Shown in pieces: positions 18,923 to 26,594 of a DNA stretch of 64,000 nt. Numbering within the stretch: position 1 is the stretch's first letter; every line of letters begins with the position of its first letter. A program made the position numbers and the translations under genes. The notes beneath the pieces were generated by a model. That model did no database searches, was not told the origin of the DNA, and saw only the letters and a program-made list of their open reading frames with translations. The stretch is taken from NCBI GenBank assembly GCA_002491245.1, contig DKVO01000032.1, positions 46,486 to 110,485 on the forward strand, written 5' to 3'. This stretch comes from Porphyromonadaceae bacterium UBA7176 (GTDB taxonomy: Bacteria > Bacteroidota > Bacteroidia > Bacteroidales > Muribaculaceae).

Positions 18923-19324
18923 TTAAAGCTCGTCGTTCTCGAATACGATTTCGTATCCTTCGCCGCTCTTGTTGCCTTTGTATGAAAATTTCAGGCCACG
19001 GTCGGTAAGTTTGACCAGTTTCATGAAAGCCTGCTGTGCAGGTGCTTTGACAACCTGGTTCTTCACCATCTCTTTTTGTTCGGCTGCCGATTCTTTCATT
19101 GCGTTGATATCTGCCTGGTCTTCGTCTACCACATAGTTGTAGACGATATAGCCGTCGACATCGGTAATGTCCATTTTTTCGATGCCGGGCATTTTCTGGC
19201 CTTCGAGTTCTTTGTTGATCTCTTCGAGTGCCTTGTCGAGAGCTTTGTCGGTGCTGCCGCAGGCGGTAGTCATGGCCATCATTAATGCTATGGCCACATA
19301 CGAAACATAACGGATGATTTTCAT
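18923..19324 (-). CDS. Small lipoprotein of unknown function
   Basis: 133 residues from the ATG at 19324, chosen because it places a typical lipoprotein signal at the N-terminus (MKIIRYVSYVAIALMM, then TTAC with Cys22). An upstream in-frame extension is unlikely. The mature part begins with a helical, Lys/Glu-rich stretch (ALDKALEEINKELEG), then a beta-rich section with VDGYIVYNYVVDEDQ and a C-terminal GYEIVFENDEL. I do not recognise the family. It follows the sugar isomerase-like gene with a hairpin in the 85-base gap. Confidence 0.7.
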   Translation of the reverse strand: MKIIRYVSYVAIALMMAMTTACGSTDKALDKALEEINKELEGQKMPGIEKMDITDVDGYIVYNYVVDEDQADINAMKESAAEQKEMVKNQVVKAPAQQAFMKLVKLTDRGLKFSYKGNKSGEGYEIVFENDEL

Positions 19325-19356
19325 AATAAATGATGTTATTTGTTGATTACAAGGAA

Positions 19357-19391
19357 ACAGAGGCATTGTCTTGTTTTGACAAGGCCTCTGT
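19357..19391 (-). terminator. Hairpin between sugar isomerase-like and lipoprotein genes
   Basis: ACAGAGGC (19357-19364) pairs with GCCTCTGT (19384-19391), and an inner TTGTC pairs with GACAA. The run after it on the minus strand is only TTTCCTTG, so it may be a leaky terminator, an attenuator or an mRNA processing site. Confidence 0.5.
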
Positions 19392-19409
19392 CGATAGTTT
19401 CAGGTCGGT

Positions 19410-20324
19410 TTATTTCACGAAATTGGCGCGGCGGAGATAGTCGGCGCTGAGACGTGCAGCTGTAAATAGCTCGTTGTTGATCTGCTCGGCAGTGTAGGCT
19501 GATCCGTCGGGGTTTTTCTTCTCGCGGAGGCTTTTAGGAGTCTCAATCTCTACGACATATTCTTTCATACCGTTTTTGTAGAACTGCTTGAAGATGTTCT
19601 CGAAATCGATAGTGCCGCTTGCTCCGATGATGAAATCGTCTTTGATGTGGAGCAGTTTTATGCGTTTGGGATACTTCTGGAGAAGTTCGACGGGCGATTG
19701 ACCACCTTTGGTTGCCCAATATACGTCGAGTTCGAAACAAACGAGGTTGGGGTCGGTGTTCTCTACGAGGTACTCCCACATCAGGCGGTCGCTGTCTTTG
19801 AGTTTGTTAAATTCGTGGGAATGGTTGTGGTAGCCGAGGGTCAGTTCATATTCCTTGGCAATCTTTCCAACTTTGTTGAAGTAGTCGGCCATCTGTTTTA
19901 CTCCGGCAGTGGTGAAGTCTACCTGATAGCTGGGGATGACAAAGTATTTACCGCCGCATGCTTTCTGTATCTCGAAAAGTTTGCGCCAGTTGTTCATTAT
20001 CTCTTCTTCTTTCGAAGGGTCTTCTTGTATGCTTGAGTGTGTCGACAGGATTTTGGCGCCATTGCGGCGAGCCAGAGCTTTGAACTCTTTCGCATCCATT
20101 CCGAAAACTTTCGGGTTGCCGCCCCACTGAACAAGTTCGAAAGAGTTGTATCCCATGTCAGTAAGCAACTCGACCGAGGTTTTGGGGTCTTTGTTCATGG
20201 CATCCATGACAGAATAGAGCTGTATGCCGATGTTTTTGTCGTATTCGGCGGCACCGGCACTTACAACCGGAGCGAGAGCGAGAATGCTTATGATTATCGC
20301 TCTTAAGATATTTAATCTTGTCAT
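19410..20324 (-). CDS. Exported sugar phosphate isomerase/epimerase-like TIM-barrel protein
   Basis: 304 residues. A signal peptide (residues 1-25, SAGAAEYD) is followed by an AP-endonuclease-2/xylose-isomerase-like barrel. Metal-binding landmarks are visible: LTLGYHNHSHEF near 160-172, VCFELDVYWATKGG near 195-208, LLHIKDD near 225 and VVEIETP near 262. Enzymes of this group isomerise or epimerise sugars or polyols; exported members are common in Bacteroidetes and often have unknown substrates. It has its own promoter near 20364. Confidence 0.85.
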   Translation of the reverse strand: MTRLNILRAIIISILALAPVVSAGAAEYDKNIGIQLYSVMDAMNKDPKTSVELLTDMGYNSFELVQWGGNPKVFGMDAKEFKALARRNGAKILSTHSSIQEDPSKEEEIMNNWRKLFEIQKACGGKYFVIPSYQVDFTTAGVKQMADYFNKVGKIAKEYELTLGYHNHSHEFNKLKDSDRLMWEYLVENTDPNLVCFELDVYWATKGGQSPVELLQKYPKRIKLLHIKDDFIIGASGTIDFENIFKQFYKNGMKEYVVEIETPKSLREKKNPDGSAYTAEQINNELFTAARLSADYLRRANFVK

Positions 20325-20363
20325 ACTGTGTTGTGTATTAAGGTTGTGTTTTATTCGTCACCT

Positions 20364-20371
20364 CAAAGTTA
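20364..20371 (-). promoter_or_regulatory. -7 promoter element for the sugar isomerase-like gene
   Basis: TAACTTTG on the minus strand, about 40 bases upstream of the ATG at 20324. Confidence 0.6.
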
Positions 20372-20454
20372 TTGTATTATTTTCATATAATGTTTTGTAC
20401 GTGAAAATAATCAAAACAATAAAAATATAAGACAAAAAATGAACTGTCTGACAT

Positions 20455-21555
20455 CTATTCGATTGAGTCTTCTTTTGTCGATATGTACTGGTCGTAGTAG
20501 GCTAAGATGAGGGTGGTGAGTGGAAGCGCAATGATGAGGCCTATGAAACCGAGCAAGGTGCCCCACACAGACAGCGAAAGCAGGATGATGGCCGGGTTGA
20601 GCCCCATCGCCTTGCCCATGATCTTAGGGGTAAGGAAGAAGTCCTGAATGCATTGGACTATGATGTAGACAGCCATTGTTGCCCACCAGATAGACCAGAA
20701 GTCGACTTCAGTGTCGACAGAATATACGAGACACAGGATGGTGGACGGAACAAGGGAGATGAGCTGAAGGTAGGGTACCATGTTGAGCAGGCCGATGAAC
20801 AAGCCGAGGACAATAGCCATCGGTAGCCCGATAATCGAGAACCCGATGCAGAAGAGTATGCCGACGATAAATGCGACGAGAGCCTGTCCGCGGAAGTAGT
20901 GGTTCATCGAATTTTTGACGTTGTTGAACAGGCTGAAGGTGGTCTGCCGGTATTTGGGAGGTACCATGCGTTTGAAGCCCATGAGCAGTTTCTCGTAATC
21001 GAGCATGATAAAGACAACATACAGGATGACGATAAACCAGTTGAATATGCCGAGGACGAAGTTGTAGCCGCCGGCGATAAACGAACCTAATGTGTCGAAA
21101 ATTGACTGGATGTCCTGTCGGGTGAGTTCTTTGTAGATTTGCTCAAAGTCGATGCTCTCGCGCAGAAACTCATGCAGGGCCGGGGGGATGAAGCTTATCT
21201 GCGCACCGTTTTCGGTGTAGTGACGGATGAAATCGGCCACCTGGTGCATCTCTCTGATGATTGAAGGGATGAAGAAGACGCTGAGTGCCGCGACGACGAG
21301 AATGCACTCGAAAAGAGTGACCAGAATGGGAAGCCATCTGTTCGTCACACGCAGCAGGCGCCGGTTGTACTGGACAAACGGCTCGAGGATATAGGCAATC
21401 AACCAAGCCACCAAGAATGGCAGGAGTACCGCACGGAGTTCGTTGACAAGCCATATCGCGGCAATGACTGCCGCGGCGGAGAGCATCATGCGTACCACGC
21501 GGTCGAATGTGAAAGGTTTGGGAGAACCGAATGTTTCGCGGTTGTCTGCAGTCAT
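20455..21555 (-). CDS. AI-2E family transporter (PerM-like)
   Basis: 366 residues, with about eight hydrophobic segments: two near 23-60, one near 73-95, and a cluster from about 155 to the end. A soluble helical stretch lies between about 100 and 150. Family landmarks are GLPMAIVLGLFIGLLNMVPYLQ near 245 and the conserved FFLTPKIMGKAMGLNPAIILLSL near 310. Members have been linked to autoinducer-2 export and to sodium/proton exchange, so the substrate cannot be named. Divergent from the MFS gene; the two promoters overlap. Confidence 0.88.
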   Translation of the reverse strand: MTADNRETFGSPKPFTFDRVVRMMLSAAAVIAAIWLVNELRAVLLPFLVAWLIAYILEPFVQYNRRLLRVTNRWLPILVTLFECILVVAALSVFFIPSIIREMHQVADFIRHYTENGAQISFIPPALHEFLRESIDFEQIYKELTRQDIQSIFDTLGSFIAGGYNFVLGIFNWFIVILYVVFIMLDYEKLLMGFKRMVPPKYRQTTFSLFNNVKNSMNHYFRGQALVAFIVGILFCIGFSIIGLPMAIVLGLFIGLLNMVPYLQLISLVPSTILCLVYSVDTEVDFWSIWWATMAVYIIVQCIQDFFLTPKIMGKAMGLNPAIILLSLSVWGTLLGFIGLIIALPLTTLILAYYDQYISTKEDSIE

Positions 21556-21586
21556 ATGAAATTCAACTTCTTTTCTTTTTCACTGC

Positions 21587-21594
21587 CAAAATTA
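21587..21594 (-). promoter_or_regulatory. -7 promoter element for the AI-2E transporter gene
   Basis: TAATTTTG on the minus strand. Its centre is 20 bases from the centre of the opposing element at 21607-21614, so the two promoters overlap back to back. Confidence 0.6.
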
Positions 21595-21606
21595 TAAAAA
21601 AAATCG

Positions 21607-21614
21607 TAATTTTG
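21607..21614 (+). promoter_or_regulatory. -7 promoter element for the MFS gene
   Basis: TAATTTTG, 44 bases before the ATG at 21659 and back to back with the AI-2E gene promoter. Confidence 0.6.
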
Positions 21615-21658
21615 CAGCAAGAACAATCAAATCAATATCTATCACATACAAAAAAGTA

Positions 21659-23359
21659 ATGAAAGAAACACTGACAGTAACTCTCCGCGATAAAGCGTGG
21701 GCCCGATGGACCGCCCTTGGCCTGCTTGCATTCGCGATGTTTTGTTCGTATATTTTTATGGACATCCTTTCGCCTATCAAGGATTTGCTCCAGTCGACGC
21801 GCGGTTGGGACTCGACGGCGTTCGGCACGATGCAGGGTTCGGAGACGTTCCTCAACGTCTTTATCTTTTTCCTGATCTTTGCCGGTATAATCCTTGACAA
21901 GATGGGCGTCCGCTTCACTGCGGTGCTGTCCGGAGCAGTTATGCTTGTGGGCGCAACAATCAACTGGTATGCCCTCACCGATCAGTTCCTCGGCAGTAGT
22001 CTTGCCGTATGGTTTACAGAGCATCTGAACTATATTCCCGGGTTTGACGAGCTTGGCATATCGCCGTTCTACGAGGGTATGCCTGCATCGGCCAAGTTCA
22101 GTGCGATAGGCTTCATGATTTTTGGCTGTGGCGTCGAAATGGCCGGCATCACGGTGAGCCGTGGTATCGTGAAGTGGTTCAAGGGCCGTGAAATGGCTAT
22201 GGCAATGGGTTCAGAAATGGCTCTTGCCCGTCTTGGTGTCGGTACCTGCATGATATTCTCGCCGCTTGTAGCTAATTTCGGCGGCGAGGTGAGTGTGTCG
22301 CGTTCGGTGGCATTCGGCGTCGTGCTTCTGCTTATCGCCCTGATGATGTTTGTGGTATATTTCTTCATGGATAAGAAGCTTGATGCACAGACCGGCGAGG
22401 GCGAAGAGAAAGACGAGCCTTTCAAGGTGTCGGATCTTGGCAAAATCCTGTCGAGCTGGGCATTCTGGCTTGTTGCCCTTCTGTGTGTGCTCTATTATTC
22501 GGCCATTTTCCCGTTCCAGAAATATGCAGTGAACATGCTTCAGTGCAATCTTACGCTCAACCCCGAAGGGGTGGGAGAGTTCTGGCAGAGCGATCTGGCT
22601 ACTTATATCCAGTACGCCATCATGCTTATTGTCGCTATCGGTTCGTTTGCATTCAGTTTCTCGAAGAACCGAACGGTTAAGGTTCCGGCCCTTCTGATTG
22701 CAGTAGTCTCGCTGGTGGTGTACTGTGTGATGGGTTACATGCGCCAAAGCGCATCGGCAATTTTCGCAGTCTTTCCTCTTCTTGCCGTCGGTATCACTCC
22801 GATACTTGGCAATTATGTTGACTATAAGGGCAAAGCTGCCTCGATGCTTATTTTCGGATCGTTGCTCCTTATTCTCTGTCACCTCACATTCGCGTTTGTG
22901 CTGCCGATGTTCAAGGGTAATGCAGTGGGCGGTGTTGTCGTTGCCTATGTGACTATTCTTGTGCTTGGCGCAAGTTTCTCGCTCGTTCCGGCCTCGCTGT
23001 GGCCGAGCGTCCCCAAGCTTGTTGACTCGAAAATCATCGGCTCGGCATATGCTCTCATCTTCTGGATCCAGAATATCGGTCTGTGGCTCTTCCCCCTTCT
23101 TATCGGCAAGGTTCTCGATGCTACGAATACAGATGTCGTTGCCGACCTCAATGCCGGTCTCATAACAGCCGAGGAAGCCGCCGTGAGCTATGATTATACC
23201 TGGCCTCTTGTAATGCTTGCATGTCTTGGCGTTGCGGCCCTCGTACTTGGCCTTGTTCTCAAGGGAGTGGATGCCAAGCGTCATATCGGACTCGAACTCC
23301 CCAACATCAAGCCCGACACCGGTGTCGAGGAGGCTGAAGTAGAGGCTGCCGAGGAGTAA
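21659..23359 (+). CDS. Major facilitator superfamily transporter
   Basis: 566 residues, longer than a minimal MFS protein. About twelve hydrophobic segments are seen, in two halves separated by a charged cytoplasmic loop near residues 238-262 (KKLDAQTGEGEEKDEPF). An extra hydrophilic stretch at about 115-145 and an acidic C-terminal tail (VEEAEVEAAEE) account for the added length. The motif DKMGVRF after segment 2 (near 80) is the MFS A-motif equivalent. The substrate is not evident. No strong terminator separates it from mdh, whose own promoter follows. Confidence 0.88.
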   Translation: MKETLTVTLRDKAWARWTALGLLAFAMFCSYIFMDILSPIKDLLQSTRGWDSTAFGTMQGSETFLNVFIFFLIFAGIILDKMGVRFTAVLSGAVMLVGATINWYALTDQFLGSSLAVWFTEHLNYIPGFDELGISPFYEGMPASAKFSAIGFMIFGCGVEMAGITVSRGIVKWFKGREMAMAMGSEMALARLGVGTCMIFSPLVANFGGEVSVSRSVAFGVVLLLIALMMFVVYFFMDKKLDAQTGEGEEKDEPFKVSDLGKILSSWAFWLVALLCVLYYSAIFPFQKYAVNMLQCNLTLNPEGVGEFWQSDLATYIQYAIMLIVAIGSFAFSFSKNRTVKVPALLIAVVSLVVYCVMGYMRQSASAIFAVFPLLAVGITPILGNYVDYKGKAASMLIFGSLLLILCHLTFAFVLPMFKGNAVGGVVVAYVTILVLGASFSLVPASLWPSVPKLVDSKIIGSAYALIFWIQNIGLWLFPLLIGKVLDATNTDVVADLNAGLITAEEAAVSYDYTWPLVMLACLGVAALVLGLVLKGVDAKRHIGLELPNIKPDTGVEEAEVEAAEE

Positions 23360-23424
23360 TCGGAGTGATTTAGACTTGAAAAAATAAAAGTTGCCAATCT
23401 TGCAACTGATTGGTAAAAAAAATG

Positions 23425-23432
23425 TATCTTTG
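23425..23432 (+). promoter_or_regulatory. -7 promoter element for mdh
   Basis: TATCTTTG with a TTG at 23400-23402 as the -33 candidate, spacer about 22 bases. Confidence 0.65.
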
Positions 23433-23465
23433 CAGTGCCGAAGGCCTAAATCGCCGACGGCACTG
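23433..23465 (+). promoter_or_regulatory. Hairpin at the 5' end of the mdh leader
   Basis: CAGTGCCG (23433-23440) and CGGCACTG (23458-23465) are perfect 8-base arms, with an inner GGC/GCC pairing. It starts at the predicted transcription start, so it may be a 5' stabilising stem for a highly expressed mRNA. It could also act as terminator for the MFS transcript or as a protein-binding palindrome. Confidence 0.5.
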
Positions 23466-23506
23466 TTTCTGTTAACAAAACTACTATCATAAAATACGTA
23501 AAAACT

Positions 23507-24433
23507 ATGTCAAAAGTAACAGTCGTAGGCGCCGGCAATGTGGGCGCAACATGTGCTAATGTTCTCGTTACGAGCCAAATCGCAGACGAGGTTGTACTTC
23601 TCGATATCAAAGAAGGCGTATCGGAAGGCAAGGCCATGGACATCATGCAGGCCGCCAATATCCTCGGTCTCAACAGTCGTCTTGTCGGTGTTACCAACGA
23701 CTATGCCAAAACAGAGGGTTCGGATGTCGTTGTGATCACTTCTGGTATTCCCCGTAAGCCCGGTATGACCCGTGAAGAACTTATCGGAGTGAACGCCGGT
23801 ATCGTACGTTCTGTAACCGAGAATATCCTTGCCCACTCTCCCAACGCTATCATCGTGTGTGTCTCGAACCCGATGGACACCATGACTTACCTTATCCACC
23901 GTGTAACCAAACTCCCCCGTAACCGCATCATCGGTATGGGTGGCGCCCTTGACAGCGCACGCTTCAAATTTTACCTCAGCGAGGCTCTTGGAGCTAACAT
24001 CAACGAGGTTGAAGGCATCGTGATCGGTGGTCACGGCGATACCACCATGATACCTCTGAAGCGCTATGCCGCTTACCGCGGTATCCCTGCCAGCACCCTC
24101 ATGCCGGCAGAGCAGCTTGACAAGGTCGCTGCCGACACTATGGTTGGTGGTGCAACCCTCACCAAGCTTCTTGGTACTTCGGCATGGTATGCTCCCGGTG
24201 CAGCAGCAGCCCAGGTTGTAGCAGCTGTTATCGGCGACCAGAAGAAGATGCTTCCTTGCTCGGCCCTCCTCGAAGGTGAATACGGCGAGAAAGACCTTTG
24301 CATCGGTGTACCCTGCATCCTTGGCCGCAACGGTATCGAAAAGGTTGTAGAGTTTGACCTCAACGAGGAAGAAAAGGCTCTCTTCGCTGCCAGCGCTGCC
24401 GCAGTACACAAGACCAACGCAGCCCTCGCTTAA
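23507..24433 (+). CDS. mdh: Malate dehydrogenase, LDH-like type
   Basis: Interconverts malate and oxaloacetate with NAD; in Bacteroidales it serves the reductive branch to fumarate and succinate. 308 residues. The Rossmann motif GAGNVG is at 8-13, with Asp33 (LLDIKEG) marking NAD preference. Substrate arginines lie in PRKPGMTRE (Arg83, Arg89), and the catalytic pair is in LDSARF (Asp149) and GGHGDT (His176). The gene is rich in major codons compared with its neighbours, as expected for high expression. Monocistronic, with its own promoter and a hairpin after it. Confidence 0.97.
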   Translation: MSKVTVVGAGNVGATCANVLVTSQIADEVVLLDIKEGVSEGKAMDIMQAANILGLNSRLVGVTNDYAKTEGSDVVVITSGIPRKPGMTREELIGVNAGIVRSVTENILAHSPNAIIVCVSNPMDTMTYLIHRVTKLPRNRIIGMGGALDSARFKFYLSEALGANINEVEGIVIGGHGDTTMIPLKRYAAYRGIPASTLMPAEQLDKVAADTMVGGATLTKLLGTSAWYAPGAAAAQVVAAVIGDQKKMLPCSALLEGEYGEKDLCIGVPCILGRNGIEKVVEFDLNEEEKALFAASAAAVHKTNAALA

Positions 24434-24473
24434 GCCAAGGCAACTTATATAGCTTAATAAGCGTTTAACTTAT

Positions 24474-24505
24474 GACCGTGCCGGATAATTTTGCCCGGCA
24501 CGGTC
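24474..24505 (+). terminator. Strong hairpin after mdh, loop contains a -7-like element
   Basis: GACCGTGCCGG and CCGGCACGGTC are perfect 11-base arms around a 10-base loop. The following bases (TATCTAATATT) are not a proper T run, so it may protect the mdh 3' end rather than terminate. The loop contains TAATTTTG (24486-24493), a match to the promoter -7 consensus facing the thioredoxin gene. Confidence 0.6.
24486..24493 (+). promoter_or_regulatory. Possible -7 element for the thioredoxin lipoprotein gene
   Basis: TAATTTTG in the loop of the mdh hairpin, 38 bases upstream of the ATG at 24532. No good TTG -33 box is visible, so this could be a chance match. Confidence 0.35.
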
Positions 24506-24531
24506 TATCTAATATTAAAGAATGGAATGAT

Positions 24532-25002
24532 ATGAAAAAGATTTTTGTAATTGCCGTAGCCGCGCTGGCATTGGTTTCGTGCGGTAACCAGTCGACACAG
24601 ACAACAGAAACAGAAGAGGCAGCCGTTGAGCAGCCGTCAGTGGCTAAGACCGCACCTGTCGCAACTGATGGCAAGGTTATCGAGCTTGATGATGCTTCGC
24701 TCCTTACTCCCGGTGTGAAAGTTGACCAGTTGACAATCGTAGACTTCAATGCCGTGTGGTGTGGTCCGTGCCGCCAGCTCGCTCCTGTACTTGAGGAAAT
24801 GGCATCGAAATATCAGGGTAAGGCTACTTTTATCTCGGTGGATGTAGATAAGTTTGGCGAACTTTTCGAGGCTTATAATATGGGCCAGTCGATACCTGCC
24901 GTGCTTTTTATCAAGCCTGACGGAACGACTTTCAAGAAAATCGGCACCGGCGAACTTCTCCCGGCTGAGAATTTCGAGAAGATCATAGACGAAAATCTTT
25001 AA
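24532..25002 (+). CDS. Thioredoxin-fold lipoprotein
   Basis: 156 residues from the ATG at 24532, where the lipoprotein signal begins (lipobox LVSC, Cys17). After a Thr/Glu-rich linker to about residue 45 comes a thioredoxin domain with the classical active site WCGPC at 76-80 and the cis-proline loop QSIPAVLFIKPDG near 120-132. It would exchange disulfides in the periplasm. The active site is that of cytosolic thioredoxin, and is more reducing than DsbA-type sites. A strong terminator follows. Confidence 0.92.
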   Translation: MKKIFVIAVAALALVSCGNQSTQTTETEEAAVEQPSVAKTAPVATDGKVIELDDASLLTPGVKVDQLTIVDFNAVWCGPCRQLAPVLEEMASKYQGKATFISVDVDKFGELFEAYNMGQSIPAVLFIKPDGTTFKKIGTGELLPAENFEKIIDENL

Positions 25003-25018
25003 GTAGCATCCTCATGCC

Positions 25019-25054
25019 AGCGCGACAAAGAGTGTCGCGCTACTGATGGAATGC
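25019..25054. repeat. Palindromic repeat copy C (intergenic)
   Basis: Arms AGCGCGACA and TGTCGCGCT (9 perfect pairs, 25019-25041) around a 5-base loop, then ACTGATGGAATGC. The whole unit resembles the copy at 25333-25370 inside the helicase gene, including the trailing ACTnAnTGGAnT part. Confidence 0.6.
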
Positions 25055-25067
25055 GAAGGGTACATTG

Positions 25068-25107
25068 GTGTGAAAATGCTCAGCATTTTCACACTGAGTT
25101 TTTTTGT
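25068..25107 (+). terminator. Intrinsic terminator after the thioredoxin lipoprotein gene
   Basis: Arms GTGTGAAAATGC and GCATTTTCACAC are perfect over 12 bases, with a 3-base loop, followed by TGAGTTTTTTT. The helicase ATG lies only 9 bases beyond the T run. Confidence 0.92.
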
Positions 25108-25115
25108 TTTGCTTT

Positions 25116-26492
25116 ATGGATTTGAAAACTATTGTAGAGCGAGCCCGACGCTCGTTCGGGATTGAAACCCTCTTGCCGATGCAGAGGGAAATGTCGCATA
25201 TCGCTTTACCGTCGCGTGTGTTGCTGCAGGCGCCGACGGGCAGTGGAAAGACTCTCGCTTTTGCGATAGTTCTTTTAAGAGCTTTATCGGTTGGTACGAC
25301 ACGGAGTGGTGCGAATGTTTCCGGTGCTGAATCCGGCACGACACGGAGTGTCGCGCTCCTAAGTGGAGTCAAGGCACTTGTGATCGCTCCGACACGAGAG
25401 CTGGCGCTTCAAATATTTGATACTGTCAGGCCGCTTGCGGCTCCTGATTTCAAGACTGCGGTGCTCTATGGCGGACATTCGTTTGAGACAGAAGCCAAGA
25501 GCCTTGCCGGCAACCCGGATATTGTGATAGGTACACCCGGCCGCTTGCTCGACCATATGAACCGCAGGCGCCTGGAGTTGTCGCAGACCGGAGTGCTTGT
25601 GATAGATGAGTACGACAAGGCTCTTGAATTGGGTTTTGCCTCGGAGATGCGTCGTATTTCAGGAGCGATGAAACGGGTATCGACTCTTGTACTGACATCG
25701 GCTACGTCGGGTGAGATACCCGATTTTGTCGGGTATGTCGACAGTACTTTGGATTACCGCGAACCTGACTGTGGCTCAGCCGCAGTGGAGGCTTATGAGG
25801 TGAGGAGTGCGTCGGCGGATAAACTTGAGAGCCTCGGTGAGTTGACAAAAGTTCTGTCAGGCCGTAAGACGATGGTTTTTGTCAATCATCGCGAGGCGGC
25901 AGAGAGGGTGTATGCTTATCTTAAGAAGTTGCATGTCGACTGTTGCCTGTATCATGGTGGTCTCGAACAGGATGTGAGGGAACGTGCTCTAATCCTTTTT
26001 GCCAACGGTACTGCACGTGTGATGGTGTCGACCGACCTTGCCGCGCGAGGTCTTGATATCGAGGGTGTCGAGGCTGTCGTGCATTATCACCTTCCGTCAA
26101 CAGCCGAGAGCTGGACGCATCGTAACGGCCGTACCGGCCGCCTCGGAGGTGTGGATGGAGATGTGTATGTTTTGGTGTCGGAAAAGGATGTCGTGCCTGA
26201 CTATGTAAAGACAAGGAAGGGAGAGGTGTCTGCTTTGCCACGAAATGTGGGTCGTCTTGCAACTCTCTATTTCAATGCAGGCAAGAAAGATAAGATTTCG
26301 CGAGGAGATATAGCAGGATATCTGATATCGAAGGGAGGCCTTGCAGCTGACGAAGTGGGGCGCATCGATGTGAAGGACCGCTGTGCGTATGTGGCTGTTC
26401 CGGCCGAAAAAGCCCGAGCCACGGTAGAAGCGGTGTTGCCCTATAAGATTAAAAACACCAAGGTTAAAGTGAGTGTGCTAAGTAAGTGGTGA
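25116..26492 (+). CDS. DEAD-box RNA helicase with repeat-derived insertion
   Basis: 458 residues from the ATG at 25116; an in-frame TTG at 25104 lies in the terminator T run. Motif I APTGSGKT is at 39-46, Ia APTREL at 91-96, GG near 119, TPGR at 140-143, motif II DEYD at 164-167 (a variant of DEAD), SAT at 195-197, then HRNGRTGR in the second RecA-like domain. It unwinds RNA using ATP. The C-terminal part (about 385-458) has a DbpA/RBD-like KDRCAYVAVPAEKA stretch. Residues about 59-84, between motifs I and Ia, are an extra Gly/Ser-rich segment encoded by the palindromic repeat copies. No clear promoter of its own. Confidence 0.92.
   Translation: MDLKTIVERARRSFGIETLLPMQREMSHIALPSRVLLQAPTGSGKTLAFAIVLLRALSVGTTRSGANVSGAESGTTRSVALLSGVKALVIAPTRELALQIFDTVRPLAAPDFKTAVLYGGHSFETEAKSLAGNPDIVIGTPGRLLDHMNRRRLELSQTGVLVIDEYDKALELGFASEMRRISGAMKRVSTLVLTSATSGEIPDFVGYVDSTLDYREPDCGSAAVEAYEVRSASADKLESLGELTKVLSGRKTMVFVNHREAAERVYAYLKKLHVDCCLYHGGLEQDVRERALILFANGTARVMVSTDLAARGLDIEGVEAVVHYHLPSTAESWTHRNGRTGRLGGVDGDVYVLVSEKDVVPDYVKTRKGEVSALPRNVGRLATLYFNAGKKDKISRGDIAGYLISKGGLAADEVGRIDVKDRCAYVAVPAEKARATVEAVLPYKIKNTKVKVSVLSKW
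25293..25317. repeat. Palindromic repeat copy A (inside helicase gene, degenerate)
   Basis: GGTACGACACGGAGTGGTGCG: the left arm and centre match copy B, and the right arm has drifted. It encodes the GTTRSGA part of the inserted segment of the helicase. Confidence 0.6.
25333..25370. repeat. Palindromic repeat copy B (inside helicase gene)
   Basis: CGACAC-GGA-GTGTCG is a perfect stem (25339-25353), followed by a second small stem CTCC/GGAG (25356-25368). It shares the layout and many bases of the intergenic copy at 25019-25054. It encodes the GTTRSVALLSG stretch, and it keeps the reading frame open. Confidence 0.65.
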
Positions 26493-26533
26493 TACAATAA
26501 TCTCGACCACCTACTTAAAAAATACTTAGCACA
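26474..26533. repeat. Long-range inverted repeat around the helicase stop codon
   Basis: TGTGCTAAGTA (26474-26484) and TACTTAGCACA (26523-26533) are perfect 11-base arms, 38 bases apart. Secondary complementarity lies inside (AAGTGG against CCACCTACTT). The helicase stop at 26490-26492 lies within the loop side. It could act as a terminator or a 3' stabiliser before tamB. Confidence 0.5.
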
Positions 26534-26594
26534 TCGAACTTTTAACAGCTCCGGGCCGTTTTAAGTTAAAATTCATCACAAGGCCTATTTAGAA

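Noticed and set aside
22211..23284. A 357-codon minus-strand frame
   Set aside because: Antisense to the MFS transporter gene; low-complexity His/Arg/Glu composition typical of a shadow frame.
23510..24409. A 299-codon minus-strand frame
   Set aside because: Antisense to mdh, whose strong codon bias keeps the other frame open.
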